A stretch of 64,000 bases of DNA from Halobacillus campisalis (GTDB lineage: Bacteria; Bacillota; Bacilli; Bacillales; Halobacillaceae). Positions 49,078 to 57,816 of the stretch are shown piece after piece. A model generated the notes under the pieces. It was given only the letters and a program-made list of their open reading frames with translations. It did no database searches and had not been told where the DNA came from. The first letter of the stretch is position 1; the number at the start of each line of letters is the position of its first letter. The stretch covers positions 1 to 64,000 of the forward strand of contig NZ_JAPVRC010000011.1 of NCBI RefSeq assembly GCF_030345335.1, given 5' to 3'. The translations under genes were made by a program, and so were the position numbers.

Positions 49078-49233
49078 TTGCACATTATATTCAAAACTTT
49101 TAAAAATATGTTTCTTGATTTGTTCTCTATGTTTAGGGGCTTTACATACGGTTTCTTAATGGTTGGAATATTTATTTTAGTTGTTGGTGCTTTGTTATAT
49201 GGTATTTTGTATCTAATGAACGTGGTTCTTTAG
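49078..49233 (+). CDS. Small membrane protein (51 aa)
   Basis: TTG 49078 after GTAGGGAGG. Amphipathic N terminus (MHIIFKTFKNMFLDLFSMFRGF) and one long helix (FLMVGIFILVVGALLYGILYLM). First and only clear gene of cluster 2. Same size class as the small membrane proteins of cluster 1. Confidence 0.65.
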   Translation: MHIIFKTFKNMFLDLFSMFRGFTYGFLMVGIFILVVGALLYGILYLMNVVL

Positions 49234-49964
49234 TCAGGATTAAAAAATAATTATCTTAATAAAGTCTAAGCTTCTGATTCTGCAAAGAAAATCTCTTAAA
49301 CATACTATACGAGGTGGAAAAATGGCGCGATTGCGTTAGAAAACATGTCAAAAGAAAAATTCTCATTATATTTCGAAGAAAAAGTTGAGAGGTATAGTTT
49401 GATGAAAAAGATGAGGGTGCTATCAAAAAGGTGTTCCGTGAATGATTGCCTATGGCTTTGAAGCGATTGTTTTCGATTAATAATTCGCTGGATTCAGGGG
49501 CTCCATAGATTGAAGCATTGATAAATTTTTTTATATCTACATAATCATTGAATATAAACGTCGACAGTTCGCTAGGCGCAAAAAAATAAGGCGTTCTCAT
49601 CGCCGTTATCTATAAGCGGTTCTATTATAATACTATGTTTTTAAATGTTTAATCGCAAACTCTTTGGCCTCTTACTTAGCGGATCTCATTCTAATATGTA
49701 ATCGAGACATTGGCGCATTAAGAGGAATATTTATAACAAGACGCGTCCTGTCTAAAGTGGGGTGCATGATTAATTCTAGTTTCTAGGCAGGTCTGACTGC
49801 CGAGCAGCGTAAAGTATATTCCGCTATTTAAAAGGCGAGAAAACATGGGGACATATCACTGTATGCTCAAAATAACTTGCCAATTGTGAAGTGTAAGATT
49901 ATAAGCAAACAGCGAATGCGTACACCCTTTTTCTCACTCAGGATTCAGGTAAGTGAACAATGAT
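49234..49964. other. Decayed region with gene remnants
   Basis: A plus-strand remnant near 49329-49460 reads NGAIALENMSKEKFSLYFEEKVERY without start. A minus-strand frame 49256-49600 (MRTPYFFAPSELSTFIFNDY...) has plausible composition in its first 65 residues but no ribosome site. A worn site-like sequence (TTATCTTAATAAAGTCT) is at 49251. I cannot assign either remnant. Confidence 0.4.
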
Positions 49965-50441
49965 TTAATTAATAGCCTCCAAAATCTCTTCAATCTGCTC
50001 AATGTGGCGTCGTTCATGCTCGGCTATGAGAGTGAAAATGCTGTTGGCAGGAATATCTCCAAATCGAGGATGGAACACGACATATCGTTCGATGTATTTG
50101 TTCTCATTTAAAAAAGCTTCGGTTGCGTTTCTTGAGTTTTGCAGCATTTTGATGCAGTCTTCTGCATTTCTGTGGACAGTGGAGGGCTCCTGCTGTGCCT
50201 TCATTTTCACAGAACGGTCCCGCAAGATGGAGAAATCTTTTTCCTCAGCATGACCTATGTGTTTTTGCTGCATGGCGTTCTCCACCAGTCCGAGAAAATT
50301 CACCTCAGCCACTGCCAGATGCTCGACCACCTGTGCAACCGTCCAACCTCCAAGTACCGTAGCAGTATTTAACTCGTAATCATTTAAATTCCTTAGCAAA
50401 CTGATCAATTTTTCTCTCGTTTGAATGAATGACTGATCCAT
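49965..50441 (-). CDS. DinB-family putative metalloenzyme (158 aa)
   Basis: Four-helix DinB fold with the His triad: WTVAQVVEHLAVAE (His about 41) and IAEHERRHIEQIEEIL (two His near residues 140-145). The family holds bacillithiol S-transferases and other thiol-dependent enzymes. ATG 50441 after AAAGGAGGAG. Monocistronic. Confidence 0.87.
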   Translation of the reverse strand: MDQSFIQTREKLISLLRNLNDYELNTATVLGGWTVAQVVEHLAVAEVNFLGLVENAMQQKHIGHAEEKDFSILRDRSVKMKAQQEPSTVHRNAEDCIKMLQNSRNATEAFLNENKYIERYVVFHPRFGDIPANSIFTLIAEHERRHIEQIEEILEAIN

Positions 50442-50548
50442 GATTGCTCCTCCTTTAGGTGTGTATGAAATCCCGCTTTCTATTTCGATTTTATCACATG
50501 AGATGGACGCGAATGTAAATTGCTGGGTGGGGATGTTTTGAGGAAAGA

Positions 50549-50710
50549 GACGTTTTAAAAATCATAGGTATTCCTGTTCTTGTTTGTGTGGTCATATCGT
50601 TATATGAATTAATAGTTTGGAATGATATGTCTCTGACTAGCAAGGTGGTTTTTATTGTATCAAGTACAATTTTGCTATATATCATGTACTTTGCAAATTT
50701 AGTTTATTGA
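50549..50710 (+). pseudogene. Remnant of the 55-aa LKIIG membrane protein family
   Basis: Reads DVLKIIGIPVLVCVVISLYELIVWND...LLYIMYFANLVY to a stop at 50710, matching the LKIIG-I-P start and two-helix plan of 3544-3711 and 4273-4440. GAGGAAAG lies upstream but there is no ATG, GTG or TTG in frame, so it is probably a cassette gene with a lost start. Confidence 0.55.
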
Positions 50711-50845
50711 AGAATAGAAGGAAATTCTTTGGTGATGTAGAAATGATTGATTATGTAATTTAGTGTATTGGCTGTATATTGATTGCAATGTTGGCAGATG
50801 TAGATGGGTAGTATTCTTCCATTTTTGAGGGAAAAGGTGATATTT

Positions 50846-51625
50846 ATGAAAACAACCCAGTCAAAAGACGGCACAACCTTGGCGTACGATGTCTACGGTA
50901 ATGGTCCACCTCTAATTTACATAACGGGAGCAAGCTGCCATCGCTCATTTAAGCCTATAGTGCGAGATGCAAAAATATTTGCCTCTGAATTCACTGTTTA
51001 CAATTACGACCGTCGTGGACGAGGGGATAGTGGTGACACACTGCCTTATTCTATAGAACGTGAAATCGAAGATATCGAAGCTATGATTGATGCGGCAGGC
51101 GGCAAGGCGCATTTGTATGGTCATTCTTCTGGTGCTGTGATCGCTCTTGAGGCAGCACTTCGACTTGGCAATAAGGTGCAAAAAGTAACTATGTATGATG
51201 CGCCATATGTACGTGGCGAGAAAGAAAAAGCCGAATACAAACAATTAAGCCAAAAAATACACAAACTTCTCGAAAACGAGAAAAATTCAGAAGCAATGCT
51301 TACCTTTTTAAAGGGGATTGGGATGCCCAAGATATTTGTTTTATTGTTGCCGTTATTTCCTGGCTGGAGAACTACGAAGGCTCTAGCTCCGACCCTTGCT
51401 TATGATATTACTCTAACTCAGGATATGCCACCAGTTGAACGAGCTACTCAAATTTCCATACCTATGCAAATAATCGTTGGCGAAAAAAGCCCGGCTTCAA
51501 TAAATGATGTTGGTCGTCAACTAACAAAGGCAATTCCAAACGCAAGGTTTGTACAACTTGCAAAGCAAGACCATATGGTTAACGGAAAAAAACTGCTGCC
51601 AATACTTTCGACATTTCTCAAGTAA
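50846..51625 (+). CDS. Alpha/beta hydrolase (259 aa)
   Basis: YDVYGNGPPLIYITGA (oxyanion region), YDRRGRGDSGDT, nucleophile elbow LYGHSSGAVIALEAA (Ser about residue 94), acid in VGEKSPASIND and His in QDHMVNGKKLLP. ATG 50846 after AAAAGGTG; the frame from 50804 is an extension. Substrate unknown. A leader fragment (D) follows. Confidence 0.85.
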   Translation: MKTTQSKDGTTLAYDVYGNGPPLIYITGASCHRSFKPIVRDAKIFASEFTVYNYDRRGRGDSGDTLPYSIEREIEDIEAMIDAAGGKAHLYGHSSGAVIALEAALRLGNKVQKVTMYDAPYVRGEKEKAEYKQLSQKIHKLLENEKNSEAMLTFLKGIGMPKIFVLLLPLFPGWRTTKALAPTLAYDITLTQDMPPVERATQISIPMQIIVGEKSPASINDVGRQLTKAIPNARFVQLAKQDHMVNGKKLLPILSTFLK

Positions 51626-51938
51626 TAATGTTTTATTCTGGGGTCAGTCCCCTGGCGCGTTAAAGAACTAAAAGATGGCGTGGTACCAAAGAGGATCTTC
51701 ATGCCATCATACAGTGGAACCAGATTTTTTATTTTCTATCTATCTGAAGAATTGGGGTTTTTTGAACCTCTTTACCATTGTAAAACCTCATTTTTACATC
51801 AAGGAAGCCACTCCTTCATGATTGTTACATTCAACTCGAAAATTTCTTTATTTCGACAGCCGCTTTCGACAATTTAACCCCCATTAACCGAAGTATAATG
51901 TTGGCAAGTGAACTAAGGGATTAATGGAGGGGTAGGAC
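51626..51938. other. Intergenic region with leader fragment D
   Basis: Leader-type sequence at 51638-51740 starts GGGGTCAGTCCCCTGG, then GCGTTAAAGAACTAAA, GGCGTGGTACC, GCCATCATACAGTGGAACCAG. The rest has no gene. Confidence 0.55.
51638..51740 (+). repeat. Leader fragment, copy D (5-prime half)
   Basis: Matches the first 100-150 bases of copies A and C (GGGGTCAGTCCCC; GTTAAAGAACTAAA; CATCATACAGTGGAACCAGA) but stops before the compact palindrome. Confidence 0.65.
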
Positions 51939-52682
51939 ATGCAGCTAAGAAAAATTGTGTTGGCCATGGGGATTTTGTTATTGGGTTTTTGTTTCATGGT
52001 AAAACCGGCGGAGGCAGCAGAGAAAGAAGCAATTATTATTAATAAAAGTAATAATCAATTGGCGTTTTATGAAAATGGCACACTTCAGAAGGTGTTTCCT
52101 GTAGCAACGGGGAGAAAGAGCAGTTTGACGCCGGAAGGGAAATTTACCCTCGTTAATAAGGTTAAAAACAGGCCGTGGTATAAAGAAAATATCCCAGGCG
52201 GTGACCCACGGAATCCTCTAGGCGCCAGATGGCTCGGGATAAAAGTTCCGGGTGACTGGGGACATACCTCAGGGAATGTTTACGGAGTACATGGCACAAA
52301 TAATCCATCTTCCATTGGGACTTACGCATCCAGCGGCTGTATTCGTATGAATAATAAAGATGTCATCTGGCTGTATGAACGAGCTGATAAAAATATTCCG
52401 GTCTATATTACAAGTTCTTCATCATCTTTTACAGCGTTAGCACAAAAATATGAAGTTGGATCCAAAAGTGTAGTCGCAGGGTATGAAACTTTTAATGAAA
52501 CTTTAAGGTATGGCAGTAAAGGAGATTCAGTTAAAGTTCTACAGAAAAAACTCAGCATAACTGCTGATGGCTCTTTTGGTCCGAAGACCTTAAGAGCTGT
52601 AAAAAAGTTTCAATCATCGAAAGGGTTAGTGGCTGACGGTATTGTCGGGCCAAAAACAAGAAACGCATTATTCAGTAAATAG
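51939..52682 (+). CDS. L,D-transpeptidase (YkuD) with peptidoglycan-binding domain (247 aa)
   Basis: Signal peptide MQLRKIVLAMGILLLGFCFMVKPAEAAE; YkuD domain about residues 30-150 with GVHGTNNPSSIGTYASSGCIRMNN (catalytic His and Cys in the SxGCxR motif); C-terminal PG_binding_1 domain about 185-247 (LRYGSKGDSVKVLQKKL; GIVGPKTRNAL). It forms 3-3 cross-links or related bonds in the cell wall outside the cell. ATG 51939 after GGAGGGG. Monocistronic. Confidence 0.92.
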   Translation: MQLRKIVLAMGILLLGFCFMVKPAEAAEKEAIIINKSNNQLAFYENGTLQKVFPVATGRKSSLTPEGKFTLVNKVKNRPWYKENIPGGDPRNPLGARWLGIKVPGDWGHTSGNVYGVHGTNNPSSIGTYASSGCIRMNNKDVIWLYERADKNIPVYITSSSSSFTALAQKYEVGSKSVVAGYETFNETLRYGSKGDSVKVLQKKLSITADGSFGPKTLRAVKKFQSSKGLVADGIVGPKTRNALFSK

Positions 52683-52689
52683 CAGGATT

Positions 52690-53025
52690 TTGGGGTCGAT
52701 TTTGGGGTCAGTCCCCGGGTGCGTTAGAGAACTGAAGGATGGCGCATTACCAAGAGGGATCTGTTGGTAGTGCGCTTCTTTTCGTGCCATCATACAGTGG
52801 AACCAGACTTTTTTTATTTTCCATCTATCAAGTGATGGTACCTGCCCCCACTTTAGATAGTTTTCGGAAAGGTCCTGTAGAGGGGGTATTCTCTGCAGGG
52901 CTTTTTCTTATTTAGGTTATCTATCTTCACGAAATAAACCATCTTTTTTAATTAATGGGTATATATATCGATACTGAGTCTTAAAGATAAGAGGCAGGTT
53001 AGTTGAAGACTTGAATTCGGAGATA
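52690..53025 (+). repeat. Conserved leader plus compact site, copy C
   Basis: GGGGTCAGTCCCCGGGTGC, GTTAGAGAACTGAAGGATGGC, GTTGGTAGTGCGC, CATCATACAGTGGAACCAG, AGTGATGGTACC, TAGTTTTCGGAAAGGTCCTG, ATTCTCTGCAGGG, then compact site 34. Same order as copy A, stands right before cluster 3. Confidence 0.78.
52966..53025 (+). repeat. Cassette site 34, compact palindrome (60 bp)
   Basis: TATCGATACTGAGTCTT, AAAGATAAGAGGCA, GGTTAGTTGAAGACTTG, AATTCGGAGATA. Confidence 0.82.
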
Positions 53026-53129
53026 TTTTACAGAAAGGATATGTCCTTTTTGTGGAATAAAGAGGAGAAGCTTGAAGCAATCAAGAATAAATTCTTTAGG
53101 AGACATATGTGATATAGGAGGGGTAAGAT

Positions 53130-53567
53130 ATGAAGATCCATAGAATAGATCATGTGGGTGTTATCGTAAATGATCTTCCTGCAGCTAAAGCCTTTTTTCT
53201 AGACCTTGGACTTGAAGTGCTAGGGGAAGCAGAGGTGAAAGGAGAGTGGGTGGAACGGATAATTGGGCTAAATGACGTTAGAGAGACGGTTGTAATGTTA
53301 GGGGTGCCAGACGGCGAGGCAACTTTGGAACTGGTTAAATTCCATACGCCGTCAGATAAAAAAGGTATACAGCAATCGTCTGCAAATACTTTGGGTATGC
53401 GACATATTGCATTTGCTGTTGAAGATATCGAAGCCGTTGTTGCCAAATTGAAAAAGAAAGGCGCGGAACTTTTTGGTGAGATACAAAACTACAAAAACGC
53501 ATATAAATTATGCTACGTTCGTGGGCCAGAAGGGATTATTTTAGAGTTGGCGGAGCAAATCAAATAA
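53130..53567 (+). CDS. VOC-family protein, methylmalonyl-CoA-epimerase-like (145 aa)
   Basis: MKIHRIDHVGVIVNDLPAAKAFFLDLGLEVLGE (ligand His 8), LELVKF (Glu), MRHIAFAVEDIEAVVAKLKKKG (His about 91) and GPEGIILELAEQ (Glu near the end). All four metal ligands are present. ATG 53130 after ATAGGAGG. Single-gene unit of cluster 3. Metal-dependent isomerase or lyase of unknown substrate. Confidence 0.86.
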   Translation: MKIHRIDHVGVIVNDLPAAKAFFLDLGLEVLGEAEVKGEWVERIIGLNDVRETVVMLGVPDGEATLELVKFHTPSDKKGIQQSSANTLGMRHIAFAVEDIEAVVAKLKKKGAELFGEIQNYKNAYKLCYVRGPEGIILELAEQIK

Positions 53568-53580
53568 ATATTGAGGGGAC

Positions 53581-53682
53581 TTTGTTAAGCAAACGGGGGT
53601 AATAACTAAATATGTTTTTGTCCTGAGTTCTTCATCTTTTCCTATTGTTGGAAGGGGTGTTGAAGCCTCAATTCTGAGTTAA
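53581..53682 (+). repeat. Cassette site 35 (full length, worn)
   Basis: Left part TTTGTTAAGCAAACGGGGGTAAT, right arm GGTGTTGAAGCCTC then AATTCTGAGTTAAT. Terminator centre is lost. Confidence 0.6.
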
Positions 53683-53825
53683 TAAGACCATATGACAGTT
53701 TGGGTTTTGTTGTTGGTTGAGAAATTAAACAAATTATCAAGAAGTAAGTTTTGTTGGGAACTGATGGGTATTGACAAGAATGTATATGGGACGGTGTCTA
53801 ATACCCTTTTTATAGGAGGAATAAA

Positions 53826-54134
53826 ATGAAAGGTTATATAACTAAAGCAACGTACTTAGGAACCTTTTTGTCTTTTTTGTCTTTTATAGCTTTAATGCTG
53901 GATCCTTTTAGAGGCTGGATATTTAATTTTCTTTCAAGAGCAAATGTAAATTACTACGTAACATATGCAAACCCATTCACATACTTATTAGTTGCATATA
54001 TTCTATTCTTTGTATTAAGCATATTAAGCATTTCACAGAAAGCTCAACTTAATTTGAAATATCTCTGTGTGTCTTTAAATGGTATAGGCATAGTAGTGGC
54101 AGGGTTCATTGTTTTTATAGGTAATGCTCTTTAA
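53826..54134 (+). CDS. Membrane protein of unknown function (102 aa)
   Basis: Three helices: ATYLGTFLSFLSFIALML, PFTYLLVAYILFFVLSILSI and YLCVSLNGIGIVVAGFIVFIG; loop FRGWIFNFLSRANVNYYV. ATG 53826 after TATAGGAGG. Single-gene unit. Confidence 0.7.
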   Translation: MKGYITKATYLGTFLSFLSFIALMLDPFRGWIFNFLSRANVNYYVTYANPFTYLLVAYILFFVLSILSISQKAQLNLKYLCVSLNGIGIVVAGFIVFIGNAL

Positions 54135-54146
54135 AATATTTTCAAA

Positions 54147-54222
54147 TATCTTATTACACTAACGGGGGCGATTGGCCAATATGGACGATCGCTTTTTCAC
54201 TAACGAAGCAGGTTTATTAAAG
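54147..54222 (+). repeat. Cassette site 36 with terminator
   Basis: ATATCTTATTACACTAACGG GGGC; hairpin GCGATTGGCC...GGACGATCGC plus five T; then TAACGAAGCAGGTTTATTAA and AGATAAAC. Confidence 0.78.
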
Positions 54223-54262
54223 ATAAACATAAAGAAATTCGAATAAAAAAAGGAGAGATTAC

Positions 54263-54625
54263 TTGTTAAACAAAACAATACTTTCTATATTTGTTGGAGT
54301 TATTACTACGCTTTTTGTTAGTTTTGCTTTAATTACGCAAAATGACGATTTATTATTAAAACCGTTCATTCAACTTATTTTGGGTTTAATAACAGCGAAT
54401 GTGTTGGTGTCTGGAATATCTGCTTTTCATAGAAAAAGTAAAGGATTAGGCTTGTTCTTTACTTTCATCACATTATTTATGCTTAGTGTTATCATTTTAA
54501 ATAACACTATGACAATCGAAGGAATCATTCCAGTTATGATCATATATATTGTATTCGGAGTTCCAATTGGTATTATTGCAATGTTTGTCCACCGAATAAA
54601 TACTAGAAATGAATTGGAGCTGTGA
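54263..54625 (+). CDS. Membrane protein of unknown function (120 aa)
   Basis: Four helices (ILSIFVGVITTLFVSFALIT; PFIQLILGLITANVLVSGI; GLGLFFTFITLFMLSVIIL; IPVMIIYIVFGVPIGIIAMFV), short basic end. TTG 54263 after AAAGGAGAG. Single-gene unit. Confidence 0.7.
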   Translation: MLNKTILSIFVGVITTLFVSFALITQNDDLLLKPFIQLILGLITANVLVSGISAFHRKSKGLGLFFTFITLFMLSVIILNNTMTIEGIIPVMIIYIVFGVPIGIIAMFVHRINTRNELEL

Positions 54626-54699
54626 GGAAATTATCAATAAGTAGTAGCTAATCGGCTTATTCAAGTAAAAGATGCTTTAGTTTAATATCAACTCGAGAA

Positions 54700-54752
54700 T
54701 ATCTCGGATTCGAGTCTTCACGAAAAGGGGGCGATTTTCCGATCGCTTTTTC
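54700..54752 (+). repeat. Cassette site 37 with short terminator
   Basis: TATCTCGGATTCGAGTCTT, CACGAAAAG, GGGGC; hairpin GCGAT-tttccg-ATCGC followed by five T. Confidence 0.83.
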
Positions 54753-54845
54753 ACTAATGGAAGAGCGTAATGGATTGAGGGAGTACCTGAAGAGGTATTT
54801 TGTTTTGAAATTAAACAGTAGTTTATATGAAGGCGGTGTGAAATT

Positions 54846-55340
54846 ATGAGTAACAGTCCTATTGTGAAACAGTATACTAATGAGTATCAAGCAGAAGTCG
54901 TAAATTTAATTCTTCATATTCAGCAAAAAGAATACAACATACCTATAACTAAAAGAGACCAACCCGACTTGTACACCATAGAAGATTTTTATCAGACGGG
55001 TAAGGGCAACTTTTGGATAGCTGTTTATAACAATAAAGTTGTTGGTACAATCAGTCTTTTAGATATAGGAAACAACCAAGTTGCATTAAGAAAGATGTTT
55101 GTAGATCAAGAATTCAGAGGGGCAATGTTTAAAACTGCAAGTCTATTATTAAACAAAGCAATTAAATGGGTTGAAGAAAAATCAATAAAAACAGTGTATC
55201 TTGGAACCACACCGCAATTTTTAGCAGCACATAGATTTTATGAAAAGAATGGTTTTACAAGTATAGGTGTAAATGAATTACCTGAAAATTTCCCCTTATT
55301 ACAAGTCGATAGAAAGTTCTATCAGTACTCGCTTTCTTAG
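54846..55340 (+). CDS. GNAT N-acetyltransferase (164 aa)
   Basis: GNAT fold: N-terminal helix and strand (EYQAEVVNLILHIQQKEY), NFWIAVYNNKVVGTISLLD, motif A region ALRKMFVDQEFRGAMFKTASLLLNKAIKWVEEK (acetyl-CoA pyrophosphate loop, here QEFRGAMF, a weak Q-x-x-G-x-A match), and C-terminal TTPQFLAAHRFYEKNGFTSI. ATG 54846. Transfers acetyl groups to an unknown small molecule or protein. Last gene of cluster 3; GNATs are frequent cassette cargo. Confidence 0.87.
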   Translation: MSNSPIVKQYTNEYQAEVVNLILHIQQKEYNIPITKRDQPDLYTIEDFYQTGKGNFWIAVYNNKVVGTISLLDIGNNQVALRKMFVDQEFRGAMFKTASLLLNKAIKWVEEKSIKTVYLGTTPQFLAAHRFYEKNGFTSIGVNELPENFPLLQVDRKFYQYSLS

Positions 55341-55397
55341 AAAAACACGGTTTAGTTTTATTCTTCCGTGAGCTAAAGAAGAGAACACCTCAAGATA

Positions 55398-55460
55398 TAT
55401 CTCGAAATCTAGTCTTCATGAATTGAGTGCAATTGCTTAAGAGTAGAGTGACTTTTTTCT
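55398..55460 (+). repeat. Cassette site 38
   Basis: TATCTCGAAATCTAGTCTT, CATGAATTG, AGTGC, then AATTGCTTAAGAGTAGAGTGACTTTTTT. It closes cluster 3. No plus-strand gene follows before the minus-strand genes. Confidence 0.72.
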
Positions 55461-55571
55461 TAAGAATAGTTAATATGAGTTATCTTGGGAGTAGCCCTTT
55501 TAATATGGATAATATCAACACTGAAAATCACCAGTACCATTTTAAAAAAGGAAAGAGCAGCCGCCCTCTCC

Positions 55572-56624
55572 TTATAATAGAATTTCCTGTAAAATTGGAT
55601 CAGTCTCTAAAAAATTCAATGCCTTCTCTCGATAGTCCTCGTCATGCAAATAAGTATAGCGGTGCGGTTTCATTTGAGGACTTCTTTCAATCGCTTGTTT
55701 AAAATCAGCTGTGGTCATGTGTAAAGAGGGTACATAGTCGAAAAAGCCAGTTCGGCTGAATACTTTGTGCATCCGCTCCGCACGATGGCCTTGAACATTT
55801 GCCATAATATAAGTGGCGATGCCTACTTGAATCCCATGCATGTGATGATTTTCTGCATATTTATCAAGTGCATGTGAAATCAGGTGTTCTGATCCGCTAA
55901 TGGGTGCGCTGTTTCCGCTAATGACTGTGGCAACCCCTCCCATCGTTAAGGAGCTGACGAGCTCTTTTAAAAACATAGGGGTTTTAATATCTTCCATAGG
56001 GGTTCGAATGAAACTATTTACCGCTTTTTTGCTCAGCATCGATGCAAATGCGTTTACACGGTCTACTTCATGATGTTCTTCAAACTCCCAGTCATAAAGA
56101 GCTGTCAGGTTGGACATCAAATCGCCGACCCCCGCTAATATAAATTTATGTGGAGCATTTTTTATAATATCGAGATCCGCGATAATGCCGTATGGAATTT
56201 TTGCTGGAACGGTCGTTTTCTTGCCTTCAATCGATAAGGAGCAATTACTGCTGGCAAACCCATCGTTAGAAGCCGAGGTAGGTACGCTAATAAAAGGTGT
56301 GTTTCTTGAAAATCCGATATATTTGCCATAATCTATGACAGCCCCTCCGCCAATAGCGATGATCACATCGAATGTTTCAAGCGTAAAGGCTTTGGAGATT
56401 AAATCTTTGATATCCAGATTCTCTTTTATGAGCAGCGTATCCGCTTTTATACTGGAGAATGAATGTTTCACTTTCTTTTCATAATGTTCAAACGTAAAGT
56501 CGTCAAAGATGATGAGTACTTTTTTAAATCCGTGTTTTTTTAGAACATCCTCAAGCTGAAAAATGATGCCATTGTCAATTTCCAATATCGCCGGGATAGG
56601 GATATTCGTAATGGGATTAGACAT
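55572..56624 (-). CDS. egsA: sn-Glycerol-1-phosphate dehydrogenase (EgsA/AraM-like), 350 aa
   Basis: Fe/Zn-dependent alcohol-dehydrogenase fold with NAD-binding IIAIGGGAVIDYGKYIGF (GGG-S/A-x-x-D), FISVPTSASNDGFASSNCSL, and metal ligands in LAGVGDLMSN (Asp), ISGSEHLISHAL (His) and HMHGIQVG (His). It should reduce dihydroxyacetone phosphate to sn-glycerol-1-phosphate, the archaeal-type isomer; in Bacillus subtilis EgsA/AraM feeds heptaprenylglyceryl phosphate. Overlaps the upstream HAD phosphatase gene by 8 bases. Confidence 0.87.
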   Translation of the reverse strand: MSNPITNIPIPAILEIDNGIIFQLEDVLKKHGFKKVLIIFDDFTFEHYEKKVKHSFSSIKADTLLIKENLDIKDLISKAFTLETFDVIIAIGGGAVIDYGKYIGFSRNTPFISVPTSASNDGFASSNCSLSIEGKKTTVPAKIPYGIIADLDIIKNAPHKFILAGVGDLMSNLTALYDWEFEEHHEVDRVNAFASMLSKKAVNSFIRTPMEDIKTPMFLKELVSSLTMGGVATVISGNSAPISGSEHLISHALDKYAENHHMHGIQVGIATYIMANVQGHRAERMHKVFSRTGFFDYVPSLHMTTADFKQAIERSPQMKPHRYTYLHDEDYREKALNFLETDPILQEILL

Positions 56625-57273
56625 GAGGAAGAAATCCTTTTCTTTTTAGTTCGGCTTCGATCTCTTTAAACGTTGTTACAGGGATAAAAGGGATATGCTT
56701 TTCTTTCAGAATATCCTGTAGAGCATCTTTTGCAAAAGTGAGGTCAGCATAAACCGCAGGATGGGAATCCGGCTCACTGTCACCTGCAAAATGGACCGTC
56801 TCATACTCTTTCTTAAGGTCCTGGATCACTTTTGACTTGTCGATCCCATACCGCTCAGAAAAATGACGATGCTCGGGATCTAAATTCATATGTACATTTT
56901 TATCCTGATAGTATCCCTCGTTGGACAAGACAGTCACCTGTTTAATATCATATTTTTCTAAAATGTGATGAATGTAATAATCAGTACCTGCACTTAATAT
57001 ATAAAAGTCGCCGCCATGGTTTTGAACCGTTTTTATAAACTCAGGGATGTAAGAATCAATAGGAATCTGCCGGATATCTTCAATAATCTGCTGTTCATCC
57101 TGGTCGATTGAAGAAAAGACAGTCGTTAAAAACTCGATATCTTTCATCTCGCCTGCTTTCCACTTCTTAAACAGCTCTTCCCCTTCAGGAAAGTATTTCT
57201 CAATCACGATCCAATAAAAGTCTTTCAATGAAATTGTCCCATCAAAGTCGGAAACAAACGCCCAATTCTTCAC
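56617..57273 (-). CDS. HAD-IB phosphatase, MtnX-like (218 aa)
   Basis: HAD motifs in order: SDFDGTIS (nucleophile Asp, residues 8-15), DFYILSAGTDYYI (motif II Ser), a Lys in KDALQDI/YGIDKSKVIQDL region, and HFAGDSEPDSHPAVYADLTFA (motif IV). MtnX/SerB-like cap. ATG 57273. Overlap with the G1P dehydrogenase suggests one pathway, for example dephosphorylation of a glycerol-phosphate derivative (inferred); the methionine-salvage neighbours of true mtnX are absent. Confidence 0.83.
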   Translation of the reverse strand: MKNWAFVSDFDGTISLKDFYWIVIEKYFPEGEELFKKWKAGEMKDIEFLTTVFSSIDQDEQQIIEDIRQIPIDSYIPEFIKTVQNHGGDFYILSAGTDYYIHHILEKYDIKQVTVLSNEGYYQDKNVHMNLDPEHRHFSERYGIDKSKVIQDLKKEYETVHFAGDSEPDSHPAVYADLTFAKDALQDILKEKHIPFIPVTTFKEIEAELKRKGFLPHV

Positions 57274-57469
57274 GATCTCAGCTCCTATAAACCTTATTTT
57301 TATATGTATAGTGTAACAGATATTTTGTATGGAGTGACGAGGCCTTGCGTGGAAAAGACGAATCTAGTAACTGGATTTTGGGTTTTTAAGGATAATAGTG
57401 CAGGGAGTTTATTTATTTTATGATAAGATGAGTTCAAAAGTTAGCCGAAATGCATGGGGAGGTGGCGTG

Positions 57470-57772
57470 ATGAACTGGATGAAGCGATCAAGTATAGTGC
57501 TGTTGCTCAGTTTCTTCGTTAGCTTCGGCCTATTAGGCGTATATACGATGTCTATTGATGTCGCAGAGGGCGAGAGTGTAGGAGAAGGATGGCATTTGCT
57601 GAAGAAAAACGAAGTAACTTATGAAGAAATGAACGGACAAAAAGAAATGGTCAGCAGCAGTATGGAAGTAGGGAGCGGTCCTATCAATATTTCTTTGATT
57701 TCGAGTGTGGTTGTGACTTTTGGGTACGTGCTTGTTGGTTTAGTGAGACAAAAAGAAGTGGTGTCGAATTGA
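57470..57772 (+). CDS. Small two-span membrane protein (100 aa)
   Basis: MNWMKRSSIVLLLSFFVSFGLLGVYTMSIDVAEG (first helix), a polar outside loop of about 45 residues (EGWHLLKKNEVTYEEMNGQKE), then ISLISSVVVTFGYVLVGLV. ATG 57470 after GGGAGGTGG; the 24 residues from 57398 are rejected. No family recognised. Confidence 0.7.
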   Translation: MNWMKRSSIVLLLSFFVSFGLLGVYTMSIDVAEGESVGEGWHLLKKNEVTYEEMNGQKEMVSSSMEVGSGPINISLISSVVVTFGYVLVGLVRQKEVVSN

Positions 57773-57816
57773 ATTTGTTTAAACTTACGCACTATCGTCC
57801 ATACATAATCGCTCGT

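Noticed and set aside
49256-49600. Minus-strand ORF of 114 codons
   Set aside because: No ribosome site, second half low quality; possibly a remnant, kept only as part of the decayed-region note.
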